From positions 1 to 47,011 of the forward strand of contig JALESH010000051.1 in NCBI GenBank assembly GCA_022781985.1: a stretch of 47,011 bases of DNA. The letters run 5' to 3'. Both the position numbers and the translations under genes were made by a program. Source of the stretch: Lachnospiraceae bacterium. GTDB lineage: Bacteria; Bacillota; Clostridia; Lachnospirales; Lachnospiraceae. Below the pieces are notes generated by a model that worked only from the letters and a program-made list of their open reading frames with translations, was not told where the DNA came from and ran no database searches. The number at the start of each line of letters is the position of its first letter. Position 1 is the stretch's first letter. Of the stretch, positions 28,824 to 36,567 are shown piece after piece.

Positions 28824-29603
28824 ATGAAGATAGAAAAAGTAAATGATCATCAGATTCGGTGTACACTTACCCGAGAGGATCTGGCTGACCGCGAACTTAA
28901 AATCAGCGAGCTTGCCTACGGAACCGAGAAGGCGAAAAACCTGTTTCGTGACATGATGCAGCAGGCATCCTTTGAATTCGGCTTTGAGGCCGAGGATATC
29001 CCTTTGATGATTGAGGCCATTCCGCTCAATTCCGAGAGCATCGTGCTCATCATCACCAAGGTGGAGGATCCTGAGGAGCTGGATACCCGTTTTTCCAAAT
29101 TTGCTCCCTCTATCCATGAAGCAGATGATGAGCTGGATGAAATGATAGACAGTATTTCTGAAAATACAGACGATGTTCTGGATTTGTTCAAAAAAATTCT
29201 GGACGGGAAGTCCAGGGAGGACGCAGGACAGTCTGCTCCTTCTGAGACACAGGCAAAGCCGTCTGAAAAAAATACGGGCAGGCAGGAGTCCGAGCCCGAG
29301 GCGGAGCAGGAGCTTGTCAGGATCTTTTCCTTTGATTCCCTCAACACCATGGCAAAGATTTCCAGGGTGCTGGCCACCTTCTACACCGGACAGAACTCCC
29401 TATATAAAAACGAGGCCAGCCGACGCTATATTCTGGTGGTTTCCAAGGGACAGCACACCCATCTGGATTTCAACAGAGTATGCAATATCCTGTCAGAGTA
29501 CGGCAGCAGCGAAAAGTATGTCTCCTCCAGGGAAGCCTATCTGGAGGAACACTTCAGCCCTCTCATCAGGGAGCATGCCCTGCAGGCTTTGAGCCAGTTG
29601 TAA
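28824..29603 (+). CDS. mecA: Adaptor protein MecA (259 aa)
   Basis: Adaptor that delivers substrates to the ClpCP protease in Firmicutes. The N-terminal substrate-binding domain (MKIEKVNDHQIRCTLTREDL; FEFGFEAEDIPLMIEAIPL) is at about 1-85, an acidic and variable linker at about 100-165, and the C-terminal ClpC-binding domain (VRIFSFDSLNTMAKISRVL to the end) from about 165. Length is usual. The ribosome site AAGGATG lies before the ATG. The gene is monocistronic; a long hairpin follows it. Confidence 0.94.
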   Translation: MKIEKVNDHQIRCTLTREDLADRELKISELAYGTEKAKNLFRDMMQQASFEFGFEAEDIPLMIEAIPLNSESIVLIITKVEDPEELDTRFSKFAPSIHEADDELDEMIDSISENTDDVLDLFKKILDGKSREDAGQSAPSETQAKPSEKNTGRQESEPEAEQELVRIFSFDSLNTMAKISRVLATFYTGQNSLYKNEASRRYILVVSKGQHTHLDFNRVCNILSEYGSSEKYVSSREAYLEEHFSPLIREHALQALSQL

Positions 29604-29625
29604 AGCTGCTGTCATAATCATAAGG

Positions 29626-29694
29626 CACAAACGCAAAGAGCCCGTGGACGGAACGCTGCAGCAGCAGGTTACTGTCCCCGGACTCTTTGTGTGT
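29626..29694. repeat. Long imperfect palindrome, possible bidirectional terminator or REP-like element
   Basis: A stem of about 25 pairs with a few mismatches. CAAAGAG (29634-29640) pairs with CTCTTTG (29683-29689), CCG pairs with CGG next to it, and GGAC (29647-29650) pairs with GTCC further inside. No long T run follows on either strand. It lies between convergent mecA and the DUF1858 gene and could end both transcripts. Its shape also resembles dispersed palindromic repeats. Copy number in the genome is unknown. Confidence 0.55.
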
Positions 29695-29759
29695 TGTATA
29701 CTGCTTTATGCCTCACTTTTTTATTTTTTCATTATGCTGTACCATGGCTTTCAGCAGTG

Positions 29760-29954
29760 CTATAATACTTCCCGGATCTTTGCCATGAGTTCATCGGCAT
29801 CCAGTCCATGCACCATGGCCGCTTCTTCCAGAGTCTCTCCCTGTGCGGAAGGACATCCCAGGCAGTGCATGCCGATCTCCAGCAGTACCGGTGCAATGGC
29901 GGGGCTGATCTGCAATGCCTGACCGATTGTCATATCCTTGGTTATCTCTGCCAT
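29760..29954 (-). CDS. DUF1858 domain redox-type small protein (64 aa)
   Basis: Whole protein is a DUF1858 (hybrid-cluster-associated disulfide reductase-like) domain: [12 protein letters not shown] at the N-terminus, and a CxxC pair C31-C34 in [19 protein letters not shown]. Such proteins are thought to act in redox or metal chemistry; the exact reaction is unknown. The ATG at 29954 follows AAAGGAGG by 8 bases; the longer open frame upstream is not coding. It is divergent from pflB with separate promoters in a 270-bp gap, which suggests but does not prove a link with anaerobic metabolism. Confidence 0.88.
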   Translation of the reverse strand: MAEITKDMTIGQALQISPAIAPVLLEIGMHCLGCPSAQGETLEEAAMVHGLDADELMAKIREVL

Positions 29955-30014
29955 CTTCCAAACCTCCTTTTGTGCAGAATGTTTTCTTTTGCTTGCCATC
30001 CGAAAACTGTTATC

Positions 30015-30043
30015 AGTATAATACTTTCCCCTCTTTCTTTCAA
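30015..30043 (-). promoter_or_regulatory. Promoter of the DUF1858 gene
   Basis: Minus strand: TTGAAA (30038-30043), 17 bases, TATACT (30015-30020). Five of six matches in each hexamer. Confidence 0.65.
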
Positions 30044-30135
30044 CCCATTCCCGACCCTTTGTCAGTTTTGCAGAATTCTGACCTGTAAAAGCCCCAAAAT
30101 ACGCCCAATGTACCGAAAAAAATACATAACCCTGC

Positions 30136-30165
30136 TTGACGCTGCAAATATATTTAACATATAAT
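30136..30165 (+). promoter_or_regulatory. Promoter of the split pfl operon
   Basis: TTGACG (30136-30141), 18 bases, TATAAT (30160-30165). Start near 30172, leaving a leader of about 55 bases that ends in AGGAGG before the ATG. Confidence 0.65.
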
Positions 30166-30227
30166 AATAACACAGAAATTTCTACTATAATTAATCAATA
30201 CACTTTCATGACAGGAGGCTTTTCAAA

Positions 30228-32267
30228 ATGAGACCAGAATGGAAAGATTTTGTAGGCGGCAAATGGGAGAATGAAATCAATGTGCGTGATTTCATTCAGA
30301 AAAATTATCATCCCTATGACGGGGACGAGTCCTTTTTAGCAGAGCCTACTCAGAACACCAAGGATTTATGGGCACAGGTGCTTGAATTACAAAAACAGGA
30401 GCGTGAAGCAGGCGGTGTCCTTGACATGGATACAAAGGTGGTTTCCACTATTACTTCCCATGCTCCCGGCTACCTTGACAAGAGCAAGGAGACCATCGTA
30501 GGGTTCCAGACAGACAAACCCTTTAAGCGTTCCCTGCAGCCCTACGGCGGCATCCGTATGGCAGAAAAGGCTTGTGCTGACAACGGCTACGAAGTGGATC
30601 CTGAGATCAGTGAATTCTTTTCCACACACAGAAAAACACACAATGCAGGCTGCTTTGATGCATACAATCATGAAATGAGGGACTGCCGTTCTTCCCACAT
30701 CATTACAGGTCTTCCGGATGCCTACGGACGCGGACGTATCATCGGTGACTACAGACGTGTTGCCCTGTATGGTATTGATATGCTGATCGAAGACAAGAAT
30801 AAGCAGAAGGATTCTACCGGCCGTGTCATGACAGACCATGTAATCCGTCTCCGTGAAGAGCTTTCCGAGCAGATTGTTGCCCTGAAACTGATGAAGGAAA
30901 TGGCTGCATCCTATGGCTGCGATATTTCCAAGCCTGCTACTAACGTACAGGAGGCTATCCAGGCGATGTACTTCGGTTATCTGTGTGCAGTAAAGGAGCA
31001 GAATGGAGCTGCTATGTCCCTGGGACGTACTTCTACTTTCATTGACTGCTATGCAGAGAGAGACCTGGCTAACGGAACCTTTACAGAGGAGCAGATTCAG
31101 GAGTTCATTGACCACTTTATCATGAAACTGAGGATGATTAAATTTGCCCGTACACCTGAGTACAACCAGATCTTCGCAGGCGATCCGGTATGGGTAACAG
31201 AGTCTCTGGCCGGTGTTGGTGTGGACGGACGTCACATGGTTTCCAAGACCTCTTTCCGTTATCTGCACACATTGACCAACTTAGGCCCCTCTCCCGAGCC
31301 CAACCTGACAGTTCTCTGGTCCACAAGGCTTCCTGAAAACTACAAGAGATACTGTGCGAAGATGTCCATCCAGACCTCTTCCATCCAGTACGAGAACGAT
31401 GACCTCATGAGAGTGGCACACGGCGATGACTATGGTATTGCCTGCTGTGTATCCTCCATGGTAATCGGTAAAGAGATGCAGTTCTTCGGCGCACGTGCCA
31501 ACCTGGCTAAATGTCTGCTTTATGCTTTGAACGGCGGTGTGGATGAAGTAACCAAGAAGCAGGTAGGCCCCAAATACCGTCCTGTTGTGGGTGATGTCCT
31601 TGATTTCGACGATGTAATGGATAAATTCAAGGATATGATGGAGTGGCAGGCAGATGTTTATGTAAATACTCTGAATGTTATCCATTATATGCATGACAAA
31701 TACTGCTATGAGAGAGCACAGATGGCTCTTCATGACAGAGACGTTAAGAGATATTTTGCAACCGGAATTGCAGGGCTTTCCATCGTAGCTGACTCTCTTT
31801 CCGCTATCAAATATGCCAAGGTAGAAGTGATCCGGGACGAAGACGGAGTCATCGTAGACTTCAAAACCACCGGAGAGTTCCCCAAATACGGTAATGATGA
31901 TGACCGTGTAGACCAGATCGCGCACGATCTCGTATCTACCTTCATGACAGCCCTCAGAAGACATCATACCTACAGAGACGGCATTCCTACCATGTCCGTA
32001 CTTACCATAACCTCAAACGTAACCTATGGTAAGGCTACCGGCAACACACCTGACGGACGTAAGAAGGGACAGCCTTTTGCACCCGGTGCCAATCCGATGC
32101 ACGGACGTGATACCCACGGTGCAGTAGCTTCCTTATCTTCTGTAGCAAAGCTTCCTTTTAAGGATGCCCAGGATGGTATTTCCAATACCTTCTCTATTAT
32201 TCCCGGTGCACTTGGTAAGGATGACCAGATCTTTGCCGGTGATATTGAGATTGACTTATCCAAATAA
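30228..32267 (+). CDS. pflB: Pyruvate formate-lyase core subunit lacking the glycyl-radical domain (679 aa)
   Basis: Catalytic barrel of formate C-acetyltransferase, which converts pyruvate and CoA to acetyl-CoA and formate. The catalytic pair is C406-C407 in GIACCVSSM, and the rest of the PFL domain is intact from [13 protein letters not shown] to [16 protein letters not shown]. The protein stops at 679 residues, about 13 after ALGKDD, where normal PFL (about 740-760 residues) continues into the glycyl-radical domain. That domain is a separate gene at 32534. This is not a broken gene: the next two genes each have their own strong ribosome site and all three are intact. Ribosome site AGGAGG. 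The core should be inactive without the radical-domain protein. Confidence 0.95.
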   Translation: MRPEWKDFVGGKWENEINVRDFIQKNYHPYDGDESFLAEPTQNTKDLWAQVLELQKQEREAGGVLDMDTKVVSTITSHAPGYLDKSKETIVGFQTDKPFKRSLQPYGGIRMAEKACADNGYEVDPEISEFFSTHRKTHNAGCFDAYNHEMRDCRSSHIITGLPDAYGRGRIIGDYRRVALYGIDMLIEDKNKQKDSTGRVMTDHVIRLREELSEQIVALKLMKEMAASYGCDISKPATNVQEAIQAMYFGYLCAVKEQNGAAMSLGRTSTFIDCYAERDLANGTFTEEQIQEFIDHFIMKLRMIKFARTPEYNQIFAGDPVWVTESLAGVGVDGRHMVSKTSFRYLHTLTNLGPSPEPNLTVLWSTRLPENYKRYCAKMSIQTSSIQYENDDLMRVAHGDDYGIACCVSSMVIGKEMQFFGARANLAKCLLYALNGGVDEVTKKQVGPKYRPVVGDVLDFDDVMDKFKDMMEWQADVYVNTLNVIHYMHDKYCYERAQMALHDRDVKRYFATGIAGLSIVADSLSAIKYAKVEVIRDEDGVIVDFKTTGEFPKYGNDDDRVDQIAHDLVSTFMTALRRHHTYRDGIPTMSVLTITSNVTYGKATGNTPDGRKKGQPFAPGANPMHGRDTHGAVASLSSVAKLPFKDAQDGISNTFSIIPGALGKDDQIFAGDIEIDLSK

Positions 32268-32296
32268 TTGTATTGCGCTCAAAGGAGGGGCTTCCA

Positions 32297-32500
32297 ATGG
32301 ATGAGAAGACTATGATTGACGACTTGGTCAAAATGCTGGATGCAGGCATGACACAGGGAGTCGGGCATGTCAACGTAGATGTGGACGAATCCCAGACAGA
32401 AGGCAGAAATGTCCAGACCATGGGATGCACTGACTGCTCCAGAACCCCTCTGGCATGCAGTGTGCCCACCCTGGAACAGGGATTGGATGATTACACCTAA
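32297..32500 (+). CDS. Cys-containing paralogue of the glycyl-radical domain (67 aa, no radical glycine)
   Basis: Lies between the PFL core (29-base gap) and the radical-domain gene (33-base gap). Its N-terminal half IDDLVKMLDAGMTQGVGHVNV aligns with [21 protein letters not shown] of the next gene, about 11 identities in 23 positions and no gaps. After VDVD it diverges completely. The RVSGYAV radical loop is absent and C44, C47 and C54 (GCTDC, then PLAC) appear instead. The start ATG at 32297 follows AAAGGAGGGG. I infer a duplicated radical domain reshaped into a redox-sensitive partner of the PFL core: a placeholder, an inhibitor, a metal or Fe-S site, or a help for activation. No function is known to me. 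Confidence 0.85.
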   Translation: MDEKTMIDDLVKMLDAGMTQGVGHVNVDVDESQTEGRNVQTMGCTDCSRTPLACSVPTLEQGLDDYT

Positions 32501-32533
32501 TTTAAAATATAAAGAAAAACAGGAGGATTTAAA

Positions 32534-32776
32534 ATGGCAGTAAGCAGCGCACAGGTTGACAACCTTGTATCTTTATTAGACGGATATGCTACCAAAGGCG
32601 GACATCATCTCAATGTTAATGTCCTGAACAGAGAAACTTTACTGGATGCACAGAAGCATCCCGAGAACTACCCTCAGCTGACCATCCGTGTATCCGGATA
32701 TGCGGTTAACTTTATCAAGCTGACACCCGAACAGCAGAATGACGTTATATCTCGTACCTTCCATGAATCTATATAA
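32534..32776 (+). CDS. Stand-alone glycyl-radical domain of pyruvate formate-lyase, GrcA-like (80 aa)
   Basis: Corresponds to the C-terminal domain of PFL that carries the catalytic radical. It starts [23 protein letters not shown] and contains the radical loop RVSGYAV with G55. It ends [22 protein letters not shown], which matches the normal PFL C-terminus closely. Known E. coli GrcA/YfiD is a similar spare part that rescues oxygen-cleaved PFL. Here the core gene is itself missing the domain, so this protein must be an obligatory subunit, not a repair part. It should be the substrate of PflA. Ribosome site AGGAGG. It is followed by a strong terminator. Confidence 0.93.
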   Translation: MAVSSAQVDNLVSLLDGYATKGGHHLNVNVLNRETLLDAQKHPENYPQLTIRVSGYAVNFIKLTPEQQNDVISRTFHESI

Positions 32777-32803
32777 TTTATAGGATTAGAGACAGGGATA
32801 TTG

Positions 32804-32832
32804 GAGACCTTGAGTAGTCAAGGTCTCTTTTT
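32804..32832 (+). terminator. Strong intrinsic terminator between the radical-domain gene and pflA
   Basis: Perfect 10-bp stem GAGACCTTGA (32804-32813) and TCAAGGTCTC (32818-32827), a 4-base loop, then TTTTT. It should reduce pflA relative to the three PFL parts. Confidence 0.95.
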
Positions 32833-32877
32833 CTTCAAAGACTCTGATGAAAAAGAAGAAAAGAAAGGAAAGAAAAC

Positions 32878-33642
32878 ATGCAGGGCAGAATACATTCACT
32901 GGAAAGCTTTGGCACAGTGGACGGTCCCGGTACAAGATTTGTGGTATTTGTACAGGGCTGTCCTCTGAGATGTGTCTATTGCCACAACCCTGACACCTGG
33001 TCTGTGGAGGGCGGTACCCTAATGGATCCGGAAGAAATATTTGAACAATATGAAAGAAATAAGGCATTTTATAAAACAGGAGGCATCACCGTAACAGGGG
33101 GAGAACCTCTGATGCAGCTGGATTTCCTTATTGATCTCTTTACCATAGCCAAAAGGAAAGAGGTGCACACCTGTATTGATACATCCGGTATCACCTTCAA
33201 TCCTCAACAGCCTGTCTGGCTCAAAAAGCTGGATCACTTAATGGAACTGACAGATCTGGTTATGCTTGACATCAAGCATATTGATCCCGAGAAGCACCTG
33301 GAACTCACCGGAAAGTCTAATGAAAGGGTTCTGGCCTTTGCAGAATACCTGAATGAAAAGAAAGTAGATATGTGGATCCGCCATGTTGTTGTTCCAGGTC
33401 TTACCGACGATGATAAATATCTTTATGAACTTGGTTATTTTATCGGCCAGTTCAGCAATCTCAAGGCTTTAGACCTGCTCCCCTATCACACTATGGGAGC
33501 TGCCAAGTATCAAAAGCTTGGGATAGAATACAGGCTGGCAGATCTCCCTGCGATGGATAAAGAGAAAATACCCGAAAAGAAGCAGATTGTTATTGACGCC
33601 ATAAAAAAGCGCAGACAGGATGACATGGAAACCGACAAATGA
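32878..33642 (+). CDS. pflA: Pyruvate formate-lyase activating enzyme (254 aa)
   Basis: Radical SAM enzyme that uses a [4Fe-4S] cluster and SAM to place the radical on the glycine of PFL. Cluster cysteines are C28, C32 and C35 (CPLRCVYC). The family start RIHSLESFGTVDGPGTR and TGGEPLMQ (about 75-82) are present. Length is typical of PflA and there are no extra ferredoxin domains. Its substrate here should be the separate 80-aa protein rather than a full-length PFL. It lies 101 bases after that gene, beyond a terminator, so it depends on readthrough or an unseen weak promoter. Ribosome site AAAGGAAAG. Confidence 0.96.
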   Translation: MQGRIHSLESFGTVDGPGTRFVVFVQGCPLRCVYCHNPDTWSVEGGTLMDPEEIFEQYERNKAFYKTGGITVTGGEPLMQLDFLIDLFTIAKRKEVHTCIDTSGITFNPQQPVWLKKLDHLMELTDLVMLDIKHIDPEKHLELTGKSNERVLAFAEYLNEKKVDMWIRHVVVPGLTDDDKYLYELGYFIGQFSNLKALDLLPYHTMGAAKYQKLGIEYRLADLPAMDKEKIPEKKQIVIDAIKKRRQDDMETDK

Positions 33643-33689
33643 TAAATTTCAGCATTCCAGCTTATACCAATTATTATATAAAATTTTAC

Positions 33690-33718
33690 TTGTATTTGAT
33701 GTAATTTTGTATTAGAAT
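33690..33718 (+). promoter_or_regulatory. Candidate promoter of the ferredoxin gene
   Basis: TTGTAT (33690-33695), 17 bases, TAGAAT (33713-33718), in an AT-rich gap after pflA. About 60 bases before the start codon. Confidence 0.5.
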
Positions 33719-33778
33719 AATAACAGAGTTTGATAATAATTTATCAATAGAATGACACATATTCAAGGAGGTTTTATT

Positions 33779-33949
33779 ATGGCATATGTAATCAGTGACG
33801 CTTGTGTAGCTTGTGGCTCTTGTGAGGCACAGTGCCCGGTTGGCGCTATCAGCATGGGGGATGGGAAGTTTGAGATCGACCCTGCTACCTGCATTGATTG
33901 TGGTTCCTGCGAAGGAGTATGTCCGGTAACAGCTATCTCTGCAGGCTGA
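33779..33949 (+). CDS. 2[4Fe-4S] clostridial-type ferredoxin (56 aa)
   Basis: Small electron carrier with two cubane clusters: C9, C12, C15, C19 and C38, C41, C44, C48 in CVACGSCEAQCP and CIDCGSCEGVCP. The ATG at 33779 follows AAGGAGG; the ATG 9 codons earlier has none. It has its own promoter and terminator. Its position right after pflA makes it a candidate electron donor for the radical SAM activation, which needs a reduced cluster, but ferredoxins of this type also serve hydrogenase, Rnf and pyruvate oxidation. Confidence 0.96.
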   Translation: MAYVISDACVACGSCEAQCPVGAISMGDGKFEIDPATCIDCGSCEGVCPVTAISAG

Positions 33950-33980
33950 TTGCAATCGGTTATTTACACAATTTTATAGG

Positions 33981-34014
33981 AAAAACCTTCCATCACGCGG
34001 TGGAAGGTTTTTTT
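33981..34014. terminator. Bidirectional terminator between the ferredoxin and MerR-like genes
   Basis: AAAAACCTTCCA (33981-33992) pairs with TGGAAGGTTTTT (34001-34012), an 8-base loop, then a further T tract on the plus strand. The A run at the other side gives T's on the minus strand too. The final codons of the MerR-like gene (stop at 33993) lie inside this hairpin. Confidence 0.9.
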
Positions 34015-34622
34015 CTTTTTTTGAAAGGTGATAAGCTTGGTTTCTTTTCCTTTGTTTTTGTTTTTCTGCTGTAGCTTCTGATCACCTCGTCAATGTGCCT
34101 GTAATGCTCCTCTTCCCTCTTTCTGCGCTCAGCCTCCCTTTCCTCTTCCTGCTCTCCCCACTGTCTGAACTGGTAGTCAAGCTCCTTTAATACACACTCC
34201 TTGATTTCCTCACACAGCTCTCTGTTGTTTTCTCTGACTGCATCTCCGATCATATGCTGCAGCAGGATCCTCAGTCTCATCCCCTTCTCTTCTCTGCTCT
34301 CCAAGCAGGCATCAGCAGGCCCCCTCTCACCCACGATCTCTATCATGCCATTCTCCCTTCCGCCTTCCGCTTTACCGCTGCTTCCTATTCTCTCCAGCTT
34401 TCCATCCTTCAGCACCATACGAATTGCCTTCAATTGTAATCCCTGCTCCTTCAACATTTTAATTTCCCGGAACCGTTCCACATCCTCCCCTGTATAATAC
34501 CTGTGTCCCAGCTCATTTCTCTTGATAGGAATCTCCAGCTCTTCCTCCCAATAGCGCAGAACATGTGATTCCACCTCTACCAGCCTTGCTGCATCAGAAA
34601 TCAAATAATGTGTCTGTTCCAT
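33993..34622 (-). CDS. MerR-like HTH regulator (209 aa)
   Basis: Residues 1-70 are a MerR-type winged helix (YLISDAARLVEVESHVLRYWEEEL, then GHRYYTGEDVERFREIKMLKEQG), the DNA-binding half. The remainder is a long charged helix region (about 85-185) without a recognisable ligand domain and a Lys-rich tail (KTKTKEKK, KKRKK). Such proteins occur in Clostridia as RacA-like or small MerR regulators; a RacA-type chromosome-anchoring role is a possible alternative. The last codons are formed by the shared terminator stem. It is separated from dnaB by dnaB's own terminator. Confidence 0.8.
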   Translation of the reverse strand: MEQTHYLISDAARLVEVESHVLRYWEEELEIPIKRNELGHRYYTGEDVERFREIKMLKEQGLQLKAIRMVLKDGKLERIGSSGKAEGGRENGMIEIVGERGPADACLESREEKGMRLRILLQHMIGDAVRENNRELCEEIKECVLKELDYQFRQWGEQEEEREAERRKREEEHYRHIDEVIRSYSRKTKTKEKKPSLSPFKKRKKPSTA

Positions 34623-34673
34623 CTCTTTTCTCCCTTCTATTAAAATTGACCATAGCTACTCAGATTTTATGTA

Positions 34674-34710
34674 ACAAAAGAGGACAGCAATTATATCTGT
34701 CCTCTTTTGT
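34674..34710 (-). terminator. Terminator of the gdpP-rplI-dnaB unit
   Basis: Perfect 14-bp stem (34674-34687 with 34697-34710), 9-base loop. On the minus strand the stem end contains CTTTTGT and is followed by TTACAT; moderate T content. Confidence 0.8.
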
Positions 34711-34738
34711 AAACTATCTTTTTATTTATTACTCAAAA

Positions 34739-36076
34739 CTATTTCTGCATGTTGGCAAACTTGGTATATTCCGGCAGCCATACCAGCTCTATCGTCCCTA
34801 TAGGGCCATTCCTCTGTTTTGCTACAATAATCTCTGCAATTCCCTTCTTTTCCGTATCTTTATTATAATAATCATCCCGGTAAATAAACATCACCACATC
34901 CGCATCCTGCTCTATGGCACCGGACTCTCTCAGATCAGACAGCATGGGCCGGTGATCCGGCCGCTGCTCTACCGCACGGCTCAGCTGGGAAAGAGCCAAT
35001 ACCGGCACACCCAGCTCTCTGGCCAGGGCCTTCAGGGAACGGGAAATGTCCGAAATCTCCTGCTGCCTGGAATCACTTCTTCCGCTTCCGGACATAAGCT
35101 GCAAATAGTCTATAATAATCATTTTCAGGTCATGCTCCAGCTTGTATTTTCTGCATTTGGAGCGCATCTCAGATATACTGATACCCGGAGTATCGTCAAT
35201 GATCAAATTGGACTTGCCGATGACTCCTGCAGTCTCTATCAGCCTTTCCCAATCATTGTCCGATAGGTTGCCTGTACGGAGCTTCTGGGCATCCACCTTG
35301 GACTCCAGGGAGAACAGCCGGTTTACAAGTTGTTCCTTGGACATTTCCAGACTGAATATGGCTACTGTGGCATTTAATTTAAAGGCTACATGCTGGGCTA
35401 TATTCAGCACAAAGGCAGTCTTTCCCATGGATGGCCTGGCCGCTATCAGCACAAGGTCAGAGGGCTGCATGCCTGCAGTGCGATAATCCAGATCTATGAA
35501 ACCGGTAGCGATCCCCGTCACACTGCCTTTATTTCTGGCCGCCTTCTCAATCTGATCCATGGCATTCATGACAATCTGGCGGATCGGGACAAACTCTCCG
35601 GTATTACGCTTCTGCACCAGCTGAAACACTCTTTTCTCTGTATCCTCGAGAATGGTTTCCAGGCTTTCCTTGCCCACATAACATGTATTGGCAATCTCCT
35701 CATTGAGCTTGATCAGCCGACGAAGAACTGCCTTCTCTGCTACGATATTGGCATAATACTTAATATTTGCAGAGGTGGGTACCGCAGTGATCAGATCCCT
35801 GATATATTCCAGGCTGGCAGTCTCAGGAGGTACATCCTTTTCTCTCAGCCTGTCCTGCAGCGTCACAAGATCCACCGGCTTTCCTTCATCATGCAGCTCC
35901 TCCATAGCCTCAAAGAGAGCCTGATGCTGCCTGCTGTAAAAGTCTTCTCCGGTTACAATCTCGGAGGCCACCACAATAGCCTCCTTGTCCATGATCATGG
36001 CTCCAATCACCGATTGTTCTGCCTCTATACTGTGCGGCAATACTCTTTTAAGCAACGCTTCCTCCATGGCTGCCAC
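34739..36076 (-). CDS. dnaB: Replicative DNA helicase DnaB (445 aa)
   Basis: Hexameric 5'-3' helicase at the replication fork (called DnaC in B. subtilis). N-terminal domain (LPHSIEAEQSVIGAMIMD) at about 13-110, then a linker, then a RecA-like ATPase with Walker A ARPSMGKT at 213-220, IIIDYLQLM (Walker B) near 317 and SLKALARELGVPVLALSQLSR. Length is normal with no intein. It starts with GTG at 36076, 7 bases after GGAGAGG. It follows rplI by about 34 bases in the conserved gdpP-rplI-dnaB order. The partner loader is at 6792. Confidence 0.98.
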   Translation of the reverse strand: MAAMEEALLKRVLPHSIEAEQSVIGAMIMDKEAIVVASEIVTGEDFYSRQHQALFEAMEELHDEGKPVDLVTLQDRLREKDVPPETASLEYIRDLITAVPTSANIKYYANIVAEKAVLRRLIKLNEEIANTCYVGKESLETILEDTEKRVFQLVQKRNTGEFVPIRQIVMNAMDQIEKAARNKGSVTGIATGFIDLDYRTAGMQPSDLVLIAARPSMGKTAFVLNIAQHVAFKLNATVAIFSLEMSKEQLVNRLFSLESKVDAQKLRTGNLSDNDWERLIETAGVIGKSNLIIDDTPGISISEMRSKCRKYKLEHDLKMIIIDYLQLMSGSGRSDSRQQEISDISRSLKALARELGVPVLALSQLSRAVEQRPDHRPMLSDLRESGAIEQDADVVMFIYRDDYYNKDTEKKGIAEIIVAKQRNGPIGTIELVWLPEYTKFANMQK

Positions 36077-36110
36077 GGTATATCCTCTCCATCCTTACTC
36101 CATTTTACTG

Positions 36111-36557
36111 TTATGCTTCCTTTACCTTTACCTTCAGCCTGGCTGTTACCTTGGGATGCAGCTTCACTGCTGCCTCATAAACGCCCAGGCTCTTAATGGC
36201 CTCCGGAAGCTGAATCTTTTTCTTGTCGATCTCCATGCCGCACTGCTCCTTTGCCGCTGCCGCAATTTCCTTGGATGAGACAGAGCCGAAGGTTCTGCCG
36301 CCTTCTCCTGCCTTGATGGAGACCACAACCTCTTTTGTTTCCATCTCTGCTGCAAATGCCTTGGCCGCCTCCAGCTGTTCCCTGGCGATTTTTTCCTCAT
36401 TCGCCTTCTGCAGCTTCAGATCATTCATATTCTTATTATTGGCTTCTACCCCCAGCTTCCTGGGCAGTACAAAGTTTCTGGCATAGCCGTCGCTGACATC
36501 TACAATATCTCCCTTTTTTCCCAGGCTCTTCACGTCCTCCAGCAATATTATTTTCAT
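36111..36557 (-). CDS. rplI: 50S ribosomal protein L9 (148 aa)
   Basis: Binds 23S rRNA near the L1 stalk. N-terminal domain [36 protein letters not shown], long central helix, and C-terminal domain with [14 protein letters not shown]. The start at 36557 has AGGAGG before it; an in-frame ATG ten codons upstream lies within gdpP. The gap to the gdpP stop is 10 bases, so translation is probably coupled. Confidence 0.98.
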   Translation of the reverse strand: MKIILLEDVKSLGKKGDIVDVSDGYARNFVLPRKLGVEANNKNMNDLKLQKANEEKIAREQLEAAKAFAAEMETKEVVVSIKAGEGGRTFGSVSSKEIAAAAKEQCGMEIDKKKIQLPEAIKSLGVYEAAVKLHPKVTARLKVKVKEA

Positions 36558-36567
36558 TCTGAACCTC

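Noticed and set aside
30387-31268. 293-codon open frame opposite pflB
   Set aside because: Shadow of a highly conserved coding region; no promoter or ribosome site.
32265-32540. Idea that the split pfl is a frameshift or sequencing error in a normal PFL gene
   Set aside because: Core and radical-domain genes each have good ribosome sites, and a complete extra 67-codon gene lies between them. No single indel joins the core to the radical domain without inserting that paralogue.
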